Both the position numbers and the translations under genes were made by a program. This document shows, piece by piece, positions 44,401 to 56,506 of a DNA stretch of 64,000 nt. Source of the stretch: Cherax quadricarinatus (lineage: Eukaryota > Arthropoda > Malacostraca > Decapoda > Parastacidae); NCBI RefSeq assembly GCF_038502225.1, contig NC_091355.1, forward strand, positions 19,217,317 through 19,281,316, read 5' to 3'. The stretch's first letter is position 1. The number at the start of each line of letters is the position of its first letter. The notes beneath the pieces were generated by a model, which was given only the letters and a program-made list of their open reading frames with translations, made no database searches and was not told the origin of the DNA.

Positions 44401-47400
44401 GTGCCTGTGTTGTGGTGGAGGCTTGGTAGTGCCTGTGTTGTGGTGGAGGCTTGGTAGTGCCTGTGTTGTGGTGGAGGCTTGGTAGTGCCTGTGTTGTGGT
44501 GGAGGCTTGGTAGTGCCTGTGTTGTGGTGGAGGCTTGGTAGTGCCTGTGTTGTGGTGGAGGCTTGGTAGTGCCTGTGTTGTGGTGGAGGCTTGGTAGTGC
44601 CTGTGTTGTGGTGGAGGCTTGGTAGTGCCTGTGTTGTGGTGGAGGCTTGGTAGTGCCTGTGTTGTGGTGGAGGCTTGGTAGTGCCTGTGTTGTGGTGGAG
44701 GCTTGGTAGTGCCTGTGTTGTGGTGGAGGCTTGGTAGTGCCTGTGTTGTGGTGGAGGCTTGGTAGTGCCTGTGTTGTGGTGGAGGCTTGGTAGTGCCTGT
44801 GTTGTGGTGGAGGCTTGGTAGTGCCTGTGTTGTGGTGGAGGCTTGGTAGTGCCTGTGTTGTGGTGGAGGCTTGGTAGTGCCTGTGTTGTGGTGGAGGCTT
44901 GGTAGTGCCTGTGTTGTGGTGGAGGCTTGGTAGTGCCTGTGTTGTGGTGGAGGCTTGGTAGTGCCTGTGTTGTGGTGGAGGCTTGGTAGTGCCTGTGTTG
45001 TGGTGGAGGCTTGGTAGTGCCTGTGTTGTGGTGGAGGCTTGGTAGTGCCTGTGTTGTGGTGGAGGCTTGGTAGTGCCTGTGTTGTGGTGGAGGCTTGGTA
45101 GTGCCTGTGTTGTGGTGGAGGCTTGGTAGTGCCTGTGTTGTGGTGGAGGCTTGGTAGTGCCTGTGTTGTGGTGGAGGCTTGGTAGTGCCTGTGTTGTGGT
45201 GGAGGTTTGGTAGTGCCTGTGTTGTGGTGGAGGCTTGGTAGTGCCTGTGTTGTGGTGGAGGCTTGGTAGTGCCTGTGTTGTGGTGGAGGCTTGGTAGTGC
45301 CTGTGTTGTGCTGGAGGCTTGGTAGTGCCTGTGTTGTGCTGGAGGCTTGGTAGTGCCTGTGTTGTGCTGGAGGCTTGGTATTGTCTGTTGTGCTGGAGGC
45401 TTGGTATTGTCTGTTGTGCTGGAGGCTTGGTATTGTCTGTTGTGCTGGAGGCTTGGTATTGTCTGTTGTGCTGGAGGCTTGGTAGTGTCTGTTGTGCTGG
45501 AGGCTTGGTAGTGCCTGTGTTGTGGTGGAGGCTTGGTAGTTACTGTGTTGTGGTGGAGGCTTGGTAGTTCCTGTGTTGTGGTGGAGGCTTGGTAGTGCCT
45601 GTGTTGTGGTGGAGGCTTGGTAGTGCCTGTGTTGTGGTGGAGGCTTGGTAGTGCCTGTGTTGTGGTGGAGGCTTGGTAGTGCCTGTGTTGTGGTGGAGGC
45701 TTGGTAGTGCCTGTGTTGTGGTGGAGGCTTGGTAGTGCCTGTGTTGTGGTGGAGGCTTGGTAGTGCCTGTGTTGTGGTGGAGGCTTGGTAGTGCCTGTGT
45801 TGTGGTGGAGGCTTGGTAGTGCCTGTGTTGTGGTGGAGGCTTGGTAGTGCCTGTGTTGTGGTGGAGGCTTGGTAGTGCCTGTGTTGTGGTGGAGGCTTGG
45901 TAGTGCCTGTGTTGTGGTGGAGGCTTGGTAGTGCCTGTGTTGTGGTGGAGGCTTGGTAGTGCCTGTGTTGTGGTGGAGGCTGTGTTGTGGTGTGGTAGTG
46001 CCTGTGTTGTGGTGGAGGCTTGGTAGTGCCTGTGTTGTGGTGGAGGCTTGGTAGTGCCTGTGTTGTGGTGGAGGCTTGGTAGTGCCTGTGTTGTGGTGGA
46101 GGCTTGGTAGTGCCTGTGTTGTGGTGGAGGCTTGGTAGTGCCTGTGTTGTGGTGGAGGCTTGGTAGTGCCTGTGTTGTGGTGGAGGCTTGGTAGTGCCTG
46201 TGTTGTGGTGGAGGCTTGGTAGTGCCTGTGTTGTGGTGGAGGCTTGGTAGTGCCTGTGTTGTGGTGGAGGCTTGGTAGTGCCTGTGTTGTGGTGGAGGCT
46301 TGGTAGTGCCTGTGTTGTGGTGGAGGCTTGGTAGTGCCTGTGTTGTGGTGGAGGCTTGGTAGTGCCTGTGTTGTGGTGGAGGCTTGGTAGTGCCTGTGTT
46401 GTGGTGGAGGCTTGGTAGTGCCTGTTTTGTGGTGGCGGCTTGGTAGTGCCTGTGTTGTGGTGGAGGCTTGGTAGTGCCTGTGTTGTGGTGGAGGCTTGGT
46501 AGTGCCTGTGTTGTGGTGGAGGCTTGGTAGTGCCTGTGTTGTGGTGGAGGCTTGGTAGTGCCTGTGTTGTGGTGGAGGCTTGGTAGTGCCTGTGTTGTGG
46601 TGGAGGCTTGGTAGTGCCTGTGTTGTGGTGGAGGCTTGTTAGTGCCTGTGTTGTGGTGGAGGCTTGTTAGTGCCTGTGTTGTGGTGGAGGCTTGTTAGTG
46701 CCTGTGTTGTGGTGGAGGCTTGGTAGTGCCTGTGTTGTGGTGGAGGCTTGGTAGTGCCTGTGTTGTGGTGGAGGCTTGGTAGTGCCTGTGTTGTGGTGGA
46801 GGCTTGGTAGTGCCTGTGTTGTGGTGGAGGCTTGGTAGTGCCTGTGTTGTGGTGGAGGCTTGGTAGTGCCTGTGTTGTGGTGGAGGCTTGGTAGTGCCTG
46901 TGTTGTGGTGGAGGCTTGGTAGTGCCTGTGTTGTGGTGGAGGCTTGGTAGTGCCTGTGTTGTGGTGGAGGCTTGTTAGTGCCTGTGTTGTGGTAGAAGCT
47001 TGGTAGTGCCTGTGTTGTGGTGGAGGCTTGGTAGTGCCTGTGTTGTGGTGGAAGCTTGTTAGTGCCTGTGTTGTGGTGGAGGCTTGTTAGTGCCTGTGTT
47101 GTGGTGGAGGCTTGGTAGTGCCTGTGTTGTGGTGGAGGCTTGGTAGTGCCTGTGTTGTGGTGGAGGCTTGGTAGTGCCTGTGTTGTGGTGGAGGCTTGGT
47201 AGTGCCTGTGTTGTGGTGGAGGCTTGGTAGTGCCTGTGTTGTGGTGGAGGCTTGGTAGTGCCTGTGTTGTGGTGGAGGCTTGGTAGTGCCTGTGTTGTGG
47301 TGGAGGCTTGGTAGTGCCTGTGTTGTGGTGGAGGCTTGTTAGTGCCTGTGTTGTGGTAGAGGCTTGGTAGTGCCTGTGTTGTGGTGGAGGCTTGGTAGTG

Positions 47401-47590
47401 CCTGTGTTGTGGTGGAAGCTTGTTAGTGCCTGTGTTGTGGTGGAGGCTTGGTAGTGCCTGTGTTGTGGTGGAGGCTTGGCAGTGCCTGTGTTGTGGTGGA
47501 AGCTTGTTAGTGCCTGTGTTGTGGTGGAGGCTTGGTAGTGCCTGTGTTGTGGTGGAGGCTTGGTACTGCCTGTGTTGTGGTGGAAGCACT
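41433..47590. repeat. 6.2-kb minisatellite, 26-bp and 28-bp units
   Basis: There are about 220 or more units. The 26-bp type (GTGTCTGTTGTGCTGGAGGC plus TTGGTA) fills 41433-43100 and 45385-45515; the 28-bp type (GTGCCTGTGTTGTGGTGGAG plus GCTTGGTA) fills 43100-45385 and 45520-47590. Variants include TTTGGTGG runs (43505-43590), GGCTTGTTAG runs (46628-46700, 46970-47090) and a few partial units. Open frames through it translate the repeat only. Confidence 0.95.
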
Positions 47591-47769
47591 ACAATATCTT
47601 ATTCTGGGTATGTAACTACATGTATTGATATTTTTCTCTAATGTAGTGGAAGCACCATGCCGCAGGGTCATGAAGCGCTGGGGGGGAATACCCAGTAATT
47701 ATGTTTGACCCAAGGAAGGGGTCAAGGTCGTCTCCGACATGAAAATCTCTGTAATGAGAGATGGAGTGG

Positions 47770-48400
47770 GTGGAGCCTTATTGGTGGAGACTGGTAAGCA
47801 CCACTGTTGAGATCCATGTAAAAGGATCCTTACCAGTTGTAAGTCTGCGGTGTCCACCATTTGTGGCTGGATGTTTGGTACATCCTGTGTTGGGATCCCC
47901 ATGTTTAGGTATTCACCACTTGTGGATATGTGCTTGGTATTTCTTGTATTGTGAGTCATGTATTTAGGTTTCCAGCTGTAGCTGGGTTTATGGTAAAGCG
48001 TTTTTTGCCATCCATGTACTGAGCTCTCCACCAGCTGTTTTTGGCTGCTTGGTAGTACCTGTGTTAGCATCCACCTGTTAGTTTCCACCAGTTGTGGCTA
48101 AGTGATTAGTATTACCTGGGTTGGCATCTAAGTACTGCAGTTGTGGCTGAATTCATGGAGCAATTGTGGTTGATATCCAGATATCAATGTATCCACATTT
48201 TTTTATGACTGCTTGGTAGCACATGTGCTGGTATCCAGGTACAGAAGTCTCCACCAATTATAGCTAGGTACTTGGTAGCACCTGTTCTTTTCCAAGCACG
48301 GAAATGTCCACCAGTTGTGGCTGAGTTCTAGGTAGCATCTGGGTTGGTATCCACAGAGTGATTTATCATTTACCTCGCCTTCCTCAGAATTACTTTCCAC
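47770..48400. repeat. Degenerate ~57-bp tandem repeat flanking the minisatellite
   Basis: CACCAGTTGTGGCTGAGTG-like blocks recur near 47857, 47915, 47971, 48029, 48085, 48139, 48252 and 48309, i.e. mostly every 56-58 bp, each followed by CTTGGTAGYACCTGTGTT-like sequence. That second half closely matches the 28-bp unit next door. Confidence 0.65.
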
Positions 48401-48654
48401 TTGCCTGCTACTTGTAATCATATCTCCATCTGTGTCTTCTGTCAAGTCTTGAGAGCTTCACGATTAATTGACCTTCCCTCTTCCTCTCCTTTCTAATTAA
48501 TAATTCATATATCTCTGAATAGCCCCTATCAGTTACATGATTTAATACATAATCTCTATCTCATTCTCACACACGCACACACACACCCGGGGTCGGGAGC
48601 TATGATTTAACCCCAGCAACCACAAATAGTATACACACACACACACAAACACAG

Positions 48655-48970
48655 AGGTTTGCAACGAGACTAGTCCAGGAGCAAAGGAGCATGTCCTATG
48701 AGGAGAGGTTAATTAAGGGAAATTGACCTAACGTCACTGGTGGACACGAGAGAGAGGGGAGATATAACGACATATAAAATACTGAGAGGAATAGACAAGG
48801 TGGACAGACAGGATGTTCCAGAGATGGGATACAGCAAGGAGGAGTCACAATTGGAAGTTGAAGACTCGCACAAGTCACAAGGATGTTAGGAAGTATTTCT
48901 TCAGGGACTCTGGAATGGGAAATCCTGTATGACAGACCTACTGGAGTTCTATGACAAAGTGACAGCAATA

Positions 48971-48985
<15 letters not shown>
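48655..48985 (+). mobile_element. Group A LINE 3' fragment
   Basis: The stretch GAGAGGTTAATTAAGGGAAA, GGATGTTCCAGAGATGGGA and GAAGTATTTCTTCAGG repeats the 49765-49970 part of the next copy (RLREIDLMTL... C-terminal region). It ends in an (AG)n microsatellite at 48975-49008. Confidence 0.6.
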
Positions 48986-49009
<24 letters not shown>

Positions 49010-49011
<2 letters not shown>

Positions 49012-49411
49012 GTGAGTAGATTGCATTTTCTTTATCTGTAAGAGCTTTTGACACAGTTCCACACAAGAGATTAGTGCAAAAGTTGGAGGATCAGGCAGGT
49101 ATAACAGGGAAGGCTCTGAAGGCACTGAAGAGGTGTCAGAGTGGGCTCCTGTGACGAGCGGGATTCCACAGGGAGGTCACTCTTAGGACGGTGCTGTTTC
49201 TGGTATGTGAATGACACGACGGAAGGAATAGATTCGTAAGTGTCCCTCTTTGCAGACGATGTGAAGTTAATGAGGAAAATTCAATCGGAGGAGGACCAAG
49301 CAGAACTACAAAGGGATCTGGACAGGCTGCAGGCTTGGTCCAGAAACTGTCTCCTGGAGTTCAACTCCACTAAATGTAAAGTCAAGAAACTTGGGAAAGG
49401 TCAAAGAAGAC

Positions 49412-49456
<45 letters not shown>

Positions 49457-50150
49457 TACAATCTAGGGGGGCAAAGACAAGGAAAAGTCTCTTGGGGTGA
49501 GTATAAAACAGAGCACATCTCCTGAGGCGCACATCAACCAAATAACTGCTGCAGCATATGGGCGACAAGTAAACCTAAGAATAGCATTACGATATCTCAG
49601 TAAGGAATCGTTTAGAACTCTGTACACCGTGTACATCAGGCTCATATTGGAGTATGCAGCACCAGTTTGGAACCGACAACTGGCCAAACACGTCAGGAAA
49701 TTTGAAAAAATGCAAAGGTTTGCAATAAGACTAGTTCCGGAGCTGAGGGGCATGTCCTACGGGGAGAGGTTAAGGGAAATCGACCTGATGACACTGAAGG
49801 ACAGGAGAGATAGAAGGATATGATAACGACGTATAATATACCGAGAGGAATCGACAAGGTAGACAGACAGGATGTTCCAGAGATGGGACACAGCAACAAG
49901 GAATCACGTTGGAAATTGAAGACTCAGATGAATCACAGGGATGTTTGGAAGTATTTCTTCAGTCAGAGTTGTCAGGAAGTGGAATTGCTTGGGAAGTGAT
50001 GTAGTGGAGGCTGAATCCATACATAACTTTAAGAAGGCGTATGATAAAGCTCATGGAACAGTGGCCTAGTAGCGACCAGTGAAGAGGCGGGGCCAGGAGC
50101 TGTGAATTTACCCCTGCAATCAAAACTAGGCGAGTACAACTAGGTGGGTA
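49010..50150 (+). pseudogene. Group A LINE: RT C-terminal half with internal poly(A)
   Basis: The translation shows a 'FDTVPHKRLVQKLE' region near 49050, a damaged motif B near 49155-49200, and LFADDVKLMRKIQ (motif C) at 49243-49281. It continues with ELQRDLDRLQAWS, LEFNSTKCKVKKLGKG, then a 41-bp poly(A) run (49413-49453) read as lysines, and after a frame change SPEAHINQITAAAYGR, LILEYAAPVWNRQ and MQRFAIRLVPELRGMSYGER. The 3' UTR ends near 50150 in GAGTACAACTAGGTGGGTAC and CA repeats. 5'-truncated. Confidence 0.7.
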
Positions 50151-50172
50151 CACAATTACACACACACACCCA

Positions 50173-50960
50173 CGCTAACTCTACTGTTCTTAATATTATA
50201 ACTACTGTTGGTATTAATATAATTACTGTTGGTATTAATATAACTACTGTTGGTATTAATATTATAACTACTGTTGGTATTAATATTATAACTACTGTTG
50301 GTATTAATATTATATAACTACTGTTGGTATTAACATTATATAACTACTGTTGGTATTAATATTATATAACTACTGTTGGTATTAATATTATATAACTACT
50401 GTTGGTATTAATATTATATAACTACTGTTGGTATTAATATTATATAACTACTGTTGGTATTAACATTATATAACTACTGTTGGTATTAACATTATATAAC
50501 TACTGTTGGTATTAACATTATATAACTACTGTTGGTATTAACATTATATAACTACTGTTGGTATTAACATTATATAACTACTGGTGGTATTAACATTATA
50601 TAACTACTGGTGGTATTAACATTATATAACTACTGGTGGTATTAATATTATATAACTACTGGTGGTATTAATATTATATAACTACTGGTGGTATCAATAT
50701 TATATAACTACTGGTGGTATCAATATTTTATTAATACTGGTATTATTTACGTTATCTCTAATCGTGGCAGAAACTTGCTATGTTATGATACAGTGGACAG
50801 AGCATTATATTGACAGTTTTAGAACTGTCTCGCTGTTGGTTGGAAACCCAAACCTCCAGTGAATCACTTCTAATGTTCTTCATATTACAATTACCAGTGT
50901 TCTTAATATTATCCCAAATAGCGTTCTTAATATTATACCTAATGATGCCTTTAATATTTT
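50173..50960. repeat. Minisatellite of ~26-bp units (AATATTATATAACTACTG-type)
   Basis: Units of TAACTACTGTTGGTATTAAT with variable AT spacer are homogeneous at 50200-50740; older diverged units run to 50960. The family is related to the 24-bp units at 52900-53132 and 58532-58705. Confidence 0.85.
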
Positions 50961-51029
50961 TTTTTGTATACAAGAGTTTTCCGTGGGTTAGGTTAAAAGT
51001 TCCTCCCATTATTAACAAACTAAGAGCTG

Positions 51030-51225
51030 CATTAACATTGGCAGAATTACAGACAATATGTTAAGTAAAAGGACACAAGTGGAACTAATGTGACATTTTA
51101 TTGTGGCAACGTTTCGCTCTCCAGGAGCTTTATCAAACTGTTAGCAGCTTGACAAAGCTCCTTGACAGCGCAACGTTACCACAAGAAAATGTCACATTAG
51201 TTGTACTTGTGTCCTTTTACTTAAG
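51030..51225. mobile_element. 196-bp palindromic PLE insertion
   Basis: The 10-bp target duplication CTAAGAGCTG is at 51020-51029 and 51226-51235. The left side reads GAATTACAGACAATATG then AGTAAAAGGACACAAGTGG. The right side is its inverse (AATGTCACATTAGTTGTACT, TGTCCTTTTACTTAAG). The centre holds GCGAAACGTT-type cores in both orientations. Confidence 0.75.
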
Positions 51226-51299
51226 CTAAGAGCTGTTACTCATCCCAGCTCATATAAAAACCTTACCTAGTATTATCTTCATTAAATTTTCATTGCTAT

Positions 51300-52860
51300 A
51301 AAGCATGCAAAGAGGAAACAAAATGAGTCTGTAGTCCACTCTGAGCTAGACACTTTGTTTGGTCATTTTATTTTATTAAATCAATGGTGTTATTTTGAGC
51401 GAACTGGTGTCGGACTTGAGTTATTCTAGAAATGAAGGCTCTCATATGAAGGGATGTTCTTGCTGTCTTCTCGCTGTCTATAAACTGGTCCAGTATTGGA
51501 CCAGGCTTAGGATGTGTTGAAGTAACACAACAAATAACAAGCCGGGTCTAGGAGAGAGTCGTCTTTCTCGATTCTCTCTTCTGCCCAGAAAACGTAGATG
51601 GGGGGACAGGCAATCCTAAGAAGTGGTGCATACTCAAGATGTGAGTGTCCTTTGTGCCTGGTACAGTGGCTGTTGCCTCTACTGCCCAGCAAGTACCAGA
51701 TGCACCTTAGTACGGTTAGTTTCTTCGCTGCCTCGCTTATAATATTTAAAAAGTGATTCTTCGTAAGCATTATGGAGTTAAACTTAACCCTAGAATAGTC
51801 ACTTCATTCCTCAGATCTTGCACTCTTCTATTCATTCTTACTTCTACTCCATTATTAACATCATGCTGCCCGTAAGCAATCATTATTTGTGTCATCTCGG
51901 AAGCAAATGTGATATGCCATCGTTTTCCCCCAGGTTGTTATAACTGTAGACGAGTGGTTGATGTATCTGAGAGCGGCTGGCATTTCCTCTTCTGCTTACG
52001 TAAATATCAGAGTACAGTCATTTTCATAGGCATGAGATTCTGGGATGTTGTAAAGAATGCCACCGAAGACATTTAAGGTCAATGGACCAAGTACACTTCT
52101 TTGTGGAACACTGATACCGTTTGAGTGTATTGTAGATTCTGTCCCGCTAAGAACTACTTCTAGAGATCTATCTTGAAGATAATCGCTCAGGAGGTGTAGA
52201 GCAGAGAATGAGACTCCTGGTGCTTGCAGTTTTGCCAAGTGACAAAGGCTCCATATAGAGTCGAAAGCACTAGCAATATCTAGTGTTATTACAGCTGAAC
52301 TTTTACTTATCCAGGAATTGGAGTTACATAATGGAGAGGTTTATCATGAGATCAGCTGCAAAGTAATATTTTACGAAGCTCACCTAATTTAAGTAAATCC
52401 TTTTCTTGGTAGTGGGATTTAGTTAAATATACTTTATCCAGCCTTATTGCCACCTCTGACAGTTCTGACATAGTTTTTGTGGCCAGCAAAGGCGGTAGGT
52501 TCCTTAACTGGATCAGGGATTTTCTTCTTGACAGCAAAGTGTTTGGCAAACAGGTCAGCTTTTTCTTGATTGCTAGTAGACACACAGTCCCATCTTGTCG
52601 ATATAGAGGCGTAATAATTTCATCAGGTGAATATTATTGTCGGTCCTTGATCAAGGACCACCAAGTTTGGGAGCCCAAACTTCTTGATGCCAGTGTTTTG
52701 TGTCAACCTCCCTTCTAGAGGTGGCCCAGTTTTGGACTTCCTTCACTTGCCGATAGGCTTACCTGTGCAAGATGCTGTTATAGATAACGGGATGCCTCTC
52801 ATACCTTCTTCAAGCCTTGTACTTAGCAGACCTCTTCACAGCGAATACCTAACCATGATT
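51300..52860 (-). pseudogene. Jockey/I-like LINE remnant J2
   Basis: On the minus strand, 52238-51996 gives LSDYLQDRSLEVVLSGTEST, SVPQRSVLGPLTLNVF (motif B, altered) and ESHAYENDCTLIFT (motif C, where D-D is replaced by E-N). Upstream, 52720-52340 matches the 40640-40950 part of J1 (GGTCCTTGATCAAGGACC). Downstream, 51770-51507 is the C-terminal region. Many stops; dead. Confidence 0.65.
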
Positions 52861-52899
52861 GATCTGATGACTTCGTTACATACCGCTAGTCAGGGATGT

Positions 52900-53132
52900 A
52901 CTTGTGTTCCTACCATTATTTCTACTGTATTCTTAATATCGCTGCTGATGATTTTACTATTACATCTTAGCCTTCTTAAAATCTCGTCTTGTGTTCTTAA
53001 TATTATAGCTACTGATGTTCTTATTATATCATTTGGAGTTCTTAATATTGTTTCTTCTGGTCTTAATATTACATCATCTGATGTTGCTAATATTATCTCT
53101 ACCGGTGTTCGTAATATTTCTACTAGTGTTTC
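52900..53132. repeat. Degenerate 24-bp minisatellite, left part
   Basis: Units such as AATATTATCTCTACCGGTGT plus TCGT, with many variants. The array resumes at 58532-58705 after CR1-like copy G. Confidence 0.75.
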
Positions 53133-53211
53133 AGTACGCTGAGGCCAGTGGTCACCTGCGGTCATACCTGCCTAAGTTCTTGGGAGTTAGCGTGGGCTGT
53201 TACCAATCACC

Positions 53212-53987
53212 ATGGCTTGTTGTAGTGTTTTAGAATCTCAGGTTCAAGTGTTGAAGGAGATTCTACTTCAGGAGGAAAAGAGGATGATGAAGCTTCGCAG
53301 AGATGAGTTTGGGAGTGTGAGAAGGATTTAGCTGGTAAGGAAGGAATGGTCACCAGCAGTGATAGTGGCAGCCGCTTTAAGTGGCAAGTGGTTCACAGTT
53401 AAGGAAGAAGGAAGATGAGAGTTAATAGAGAAGATGTGAAGGTTGGAAATCGATTCTCCGTTCTCCAAGACGAGTGTACTTCAGAGGTTAGTGAGGTTGA
53501 AGGTACCACTGATTCCCCTGCTAATCAAGGTAAGAATATTTTAATAGTAGGCGATTCTCAGGTAAGATATATGGACCATGCATTTTGTAACAGAGAAAAG
53601 TCAGACAGAGAGTGTCTTTCTGGAGCTGGTGTTGGCGACATAGTCAGCTGGGGGTCATGACATTGGGAAGGGCAGGAGAGAGGAGCTGCTGGATAAGTGC
53701 AGGTCAGCCATAGAAGTAGGTCTGAGGGAGGGATCCCAGTCATATGTAACATCTTGCCTAGAAAGGGAGTGGGCAATGAATGGATGTCTAGGGCAACTGG
53801 TATAAATTGCTGGCTAGACAGGTACTGCAAGGAACTTGCAATCCCATTCATTGATAACTGGGACCTATTCTTTGGCAAACGTGATATGTATGTAAGGGAT
53901 GGGGTTCATGTCTACGGGGATGGAGTGGTTGCATTAGCCAATTCAATTGAGAGGGCAATTGATGACTTGTCTAGGAATTTAAACTGA
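53212..53987 (+). pseudogene. CR1-like ORF1, copy G (esterase block deleted)
   Basis: The ATG at 53212 (MACCSVLES) is followed by a coiled-coil-like start, but a stop near 53330 and a frame change precede the basic RVNREDVKVGNRFSV segment at 53415. SGNH block I is present (VGDSQVRYMD). A deletion of roughly 57 bp at about 53650 removes the segment carrying the GGND block. The C-terminal block reads YVRDGVHVYGDGV with the Asp and His intact. It ends at TGA 53985-53987; unlike copy F there is no overlapping ATG here (TGATAG). Confidence 0.75.
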
Positions 53988-54751
53988 TAGATTATAGAGG
54001 AATGGGTGTTTGTGGGAAACAATCAGGTATTAGGGTTAAAAACAGCAGTTATTACCGAGATACCTCAGTGATATGTTTAAAAGACAATATTCAAAATAAA
54101 GTTGCTAGTAATGGCAAATCAATTGATCAACAAACAAAGAGATAGTAGAGGGCAACGAGTGACTAGCTCCTTTAAGGTTAACTATACAAATAGTAGGAGT
54201 CTAATAAATAAGATAGATGAGCTAAGATTTCTTGCAAGTGTAGGTAATATAGATATTATTGGTATAACAGAGACCTGGTTCAACCTGTAAGATAGAGAAA
54301 TGCCTTCTGAATGCAACATACAGGGTTATAAACTATTCCACACTGATAGGGTCAACAGGAAGGGTGGTGGTGTGGCGATGTAAGTCATAAAAAATTTAAA
54401 TTGTTGTCTTAGACATGATATAAGATTAGAAACATCGAACATAGAATCTGGCTTCAGTTTCTTAAGGGACGTGACAAATTAATTTTGGGTGTGATTTATA
54501 GGCCCCCAAACCTTGATAGGGAGGGCAGTAAGCTGCTCTGGGACGAAATTCATAAGGCATCTAGATATGAAAATGTTGTGATAATGGGAAATTTTAACTT
54601 TAAACAAATTAATTGGAACAATATTACAGAAATCTTGAGTCTAGTGACTTTCTTGATACGGTTCAGGATTGCCTTTTCGAACAGGTTGTTACAGAACCAA
54701 CTAGAGGAAACAATCTGCTTGACTTGGTTCTTGCCAACAAAGATTCACTAA

Positions 54752-54911
54752 AGTAAAAGGACACAAGTGCAACTAATGTGACATTTTATTGTGGCAACGT
54801 TTCGCTCTCCAGGAGCTTTATCAAGCCATTACAAACAATACATGGACACAGAGGGTATATGAAGGCTCAGAGTGAGGTGCAATACTAGTGAGGTATCATT
54901 TCGATGTTCAC

Positions 54912-54944
<33 letters not shown>

Positions 54945-56040
54945 TGACAAAAGTAATACAATATGGTAGAGCAATTAATTCGTACATGAGTAAAAGGATA
55001 TAAAAGCTATTACTTGGGTAACATAAAAATAGGTTGGACAAATATAGACTAGAAAGAGGCAGCTTGTTTCAGTGTTCACTCTCTGTAATGTGCTTTGTGT
55101 AGTATAACAGGAGAGACTATGTGATGGCAGGGTTTACTGTTTTCAGGAGGATTCTTGCTAAGACTTCGGAGATGGTGAAGCTGCCGTTGTTTTGTTTAAT
55201 TGTATTCGAAACAGCGATCAGTCCTGATTCGAGGCAGTTGCGTCTGCGGAAATTAGTTTCTTTGATCACTAATTGGGCGTCTCTGAATTTCATGAGATGA
55301 TTGGTGGAATTTCGGTGTTGTACACAGGCGTTGTTCAAGTTATTGTTCCTACATGCGTAAATGTGTTCAGCAAGAAACCTTGACACCCGCCTCAATGAAC
55401 ACATTTACGCATGTAGGAACGATAACTTGAACAACGCCTGTGTACAACACCGAAATTCCACCAATCATCTCATGAAATTCAGAGACGCCCAATTAGTGAT
55501 CAAAGAAACTAATTTCCGCAGACGCAACTGCCTCGAATCAGGACTGATCGCTGTTTCGAATACAATTAAACAAAACAACGGCAGCTTCACCATCTCCGAA
55601 GTCTTAGCAAGAATCCTCCTGAAAACAGTAAACCCTGCCATCACATAGTCTCTCCTGTTATACTACACAAAGCACATTACAGAGAGTGAACCCTGAAACA
55701 AGCTGCCTCTTTCTAGTCTATATTTGTCCAACCTATTTTTATGTTACCCAAGTAATAGCTTTTATATCCTTTTACTCATGTACGAATTAATTGCTCTACC
55801 ATATTGTATTACTTTTGTCACTACTACTACTACTACTACTACCACTAGTGAACATCGAAATGGTACCTCACTAGTAAGGCACCTCACTCTGAGTCTTTAT
55901 ATACCCTCTGTGTCCATATATTGTTTGTAATGGCTTGATAAAGCTCCTGGAGAGCGAAACGTTGCCACAATGAAATGTCCCATTAGTTGCACTTGTGTCC
56001 TTTTACTTTACATATTGTCGGTAATTCTACCAACTTTATT
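54752..56040. mobile_element. 1.29-kb inverted duplication of a PLE 3' part with GIY-YIG domain
   Basis: Perfect 15-bp target duplication ACAAAGATTCACTAA (54737-54751, 56041-56055) inside CR1 ORF2. Two nearly identical arms (about 55369 down to 54752, and 55396 up to 56040) are inverted around a ~26-bp centre. Each arm encodes on its outward strand the same ~95 residues: RLNEHIYACRNDNLNNACVQ, HRNSTNHLMKFRDA, RRRNCLESGLIAVSN, resembling the C-terminal half of the GIY-YIG nuclease of Penelope-like elements (minus 55404-55117, plus 55361-55648). Downstream are a GTA-repeat, the hammerhead-like GCTTGATAAAGCTCCTGG / AGCGAAAC core and the terminal TATTGTCGGTAATTCTACC. The GIY-YIG catalytic N-terminal motif is not included. 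Confidence 0.8.
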
Positions 56041-56506
56041 ACAAAGATTCACTAATTAATAATCTTGAGGTTAATGATGAGCTTGGGGAAAGTGATCACA
56101 AATCACTTAGTTTCAATATATCATGGAATTACCCAGATAACTGCAATCAAATCTCTGTCCCAGATTTTCGCTTGGCCGACCTCATGGGACTGAAAAATTA
56201 CCTGGGTGGGCTAAATTGGGATGTCCTGACTATGGGTCAGGTAGGTGATCTTGGTTGCCAATATGACGTTTTTCAGAGCATAGTTCTAGCTGCCCAGACA
56301 ACTTTTGTTCCGAGTACGGAAATTAGATCTAACAAAAATGATCCCAAATGGATGAACAATAGATTAAAACATCTCATTGGTCAAAAGACAGGCATATATA
56401 GGCGTATCAAAAGATTGGATGGGCAGTTAAGAAATCAATATATTCAATTAAAGAGAGAAATAAAGAAAGGAATAAGAAGAGCAAAAAGGGATTGAGGCTA
56501 AGGTCA

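Noticed and set aside
41431..47589. Open frames in the 26/28-bp minisatellite, including a His/Gln/Thr-rich minus-strand frame
   Set aside because: They are translations of the tandem repeat; 28-bp units rotate through all three frames without stops. No evidence for a protein.
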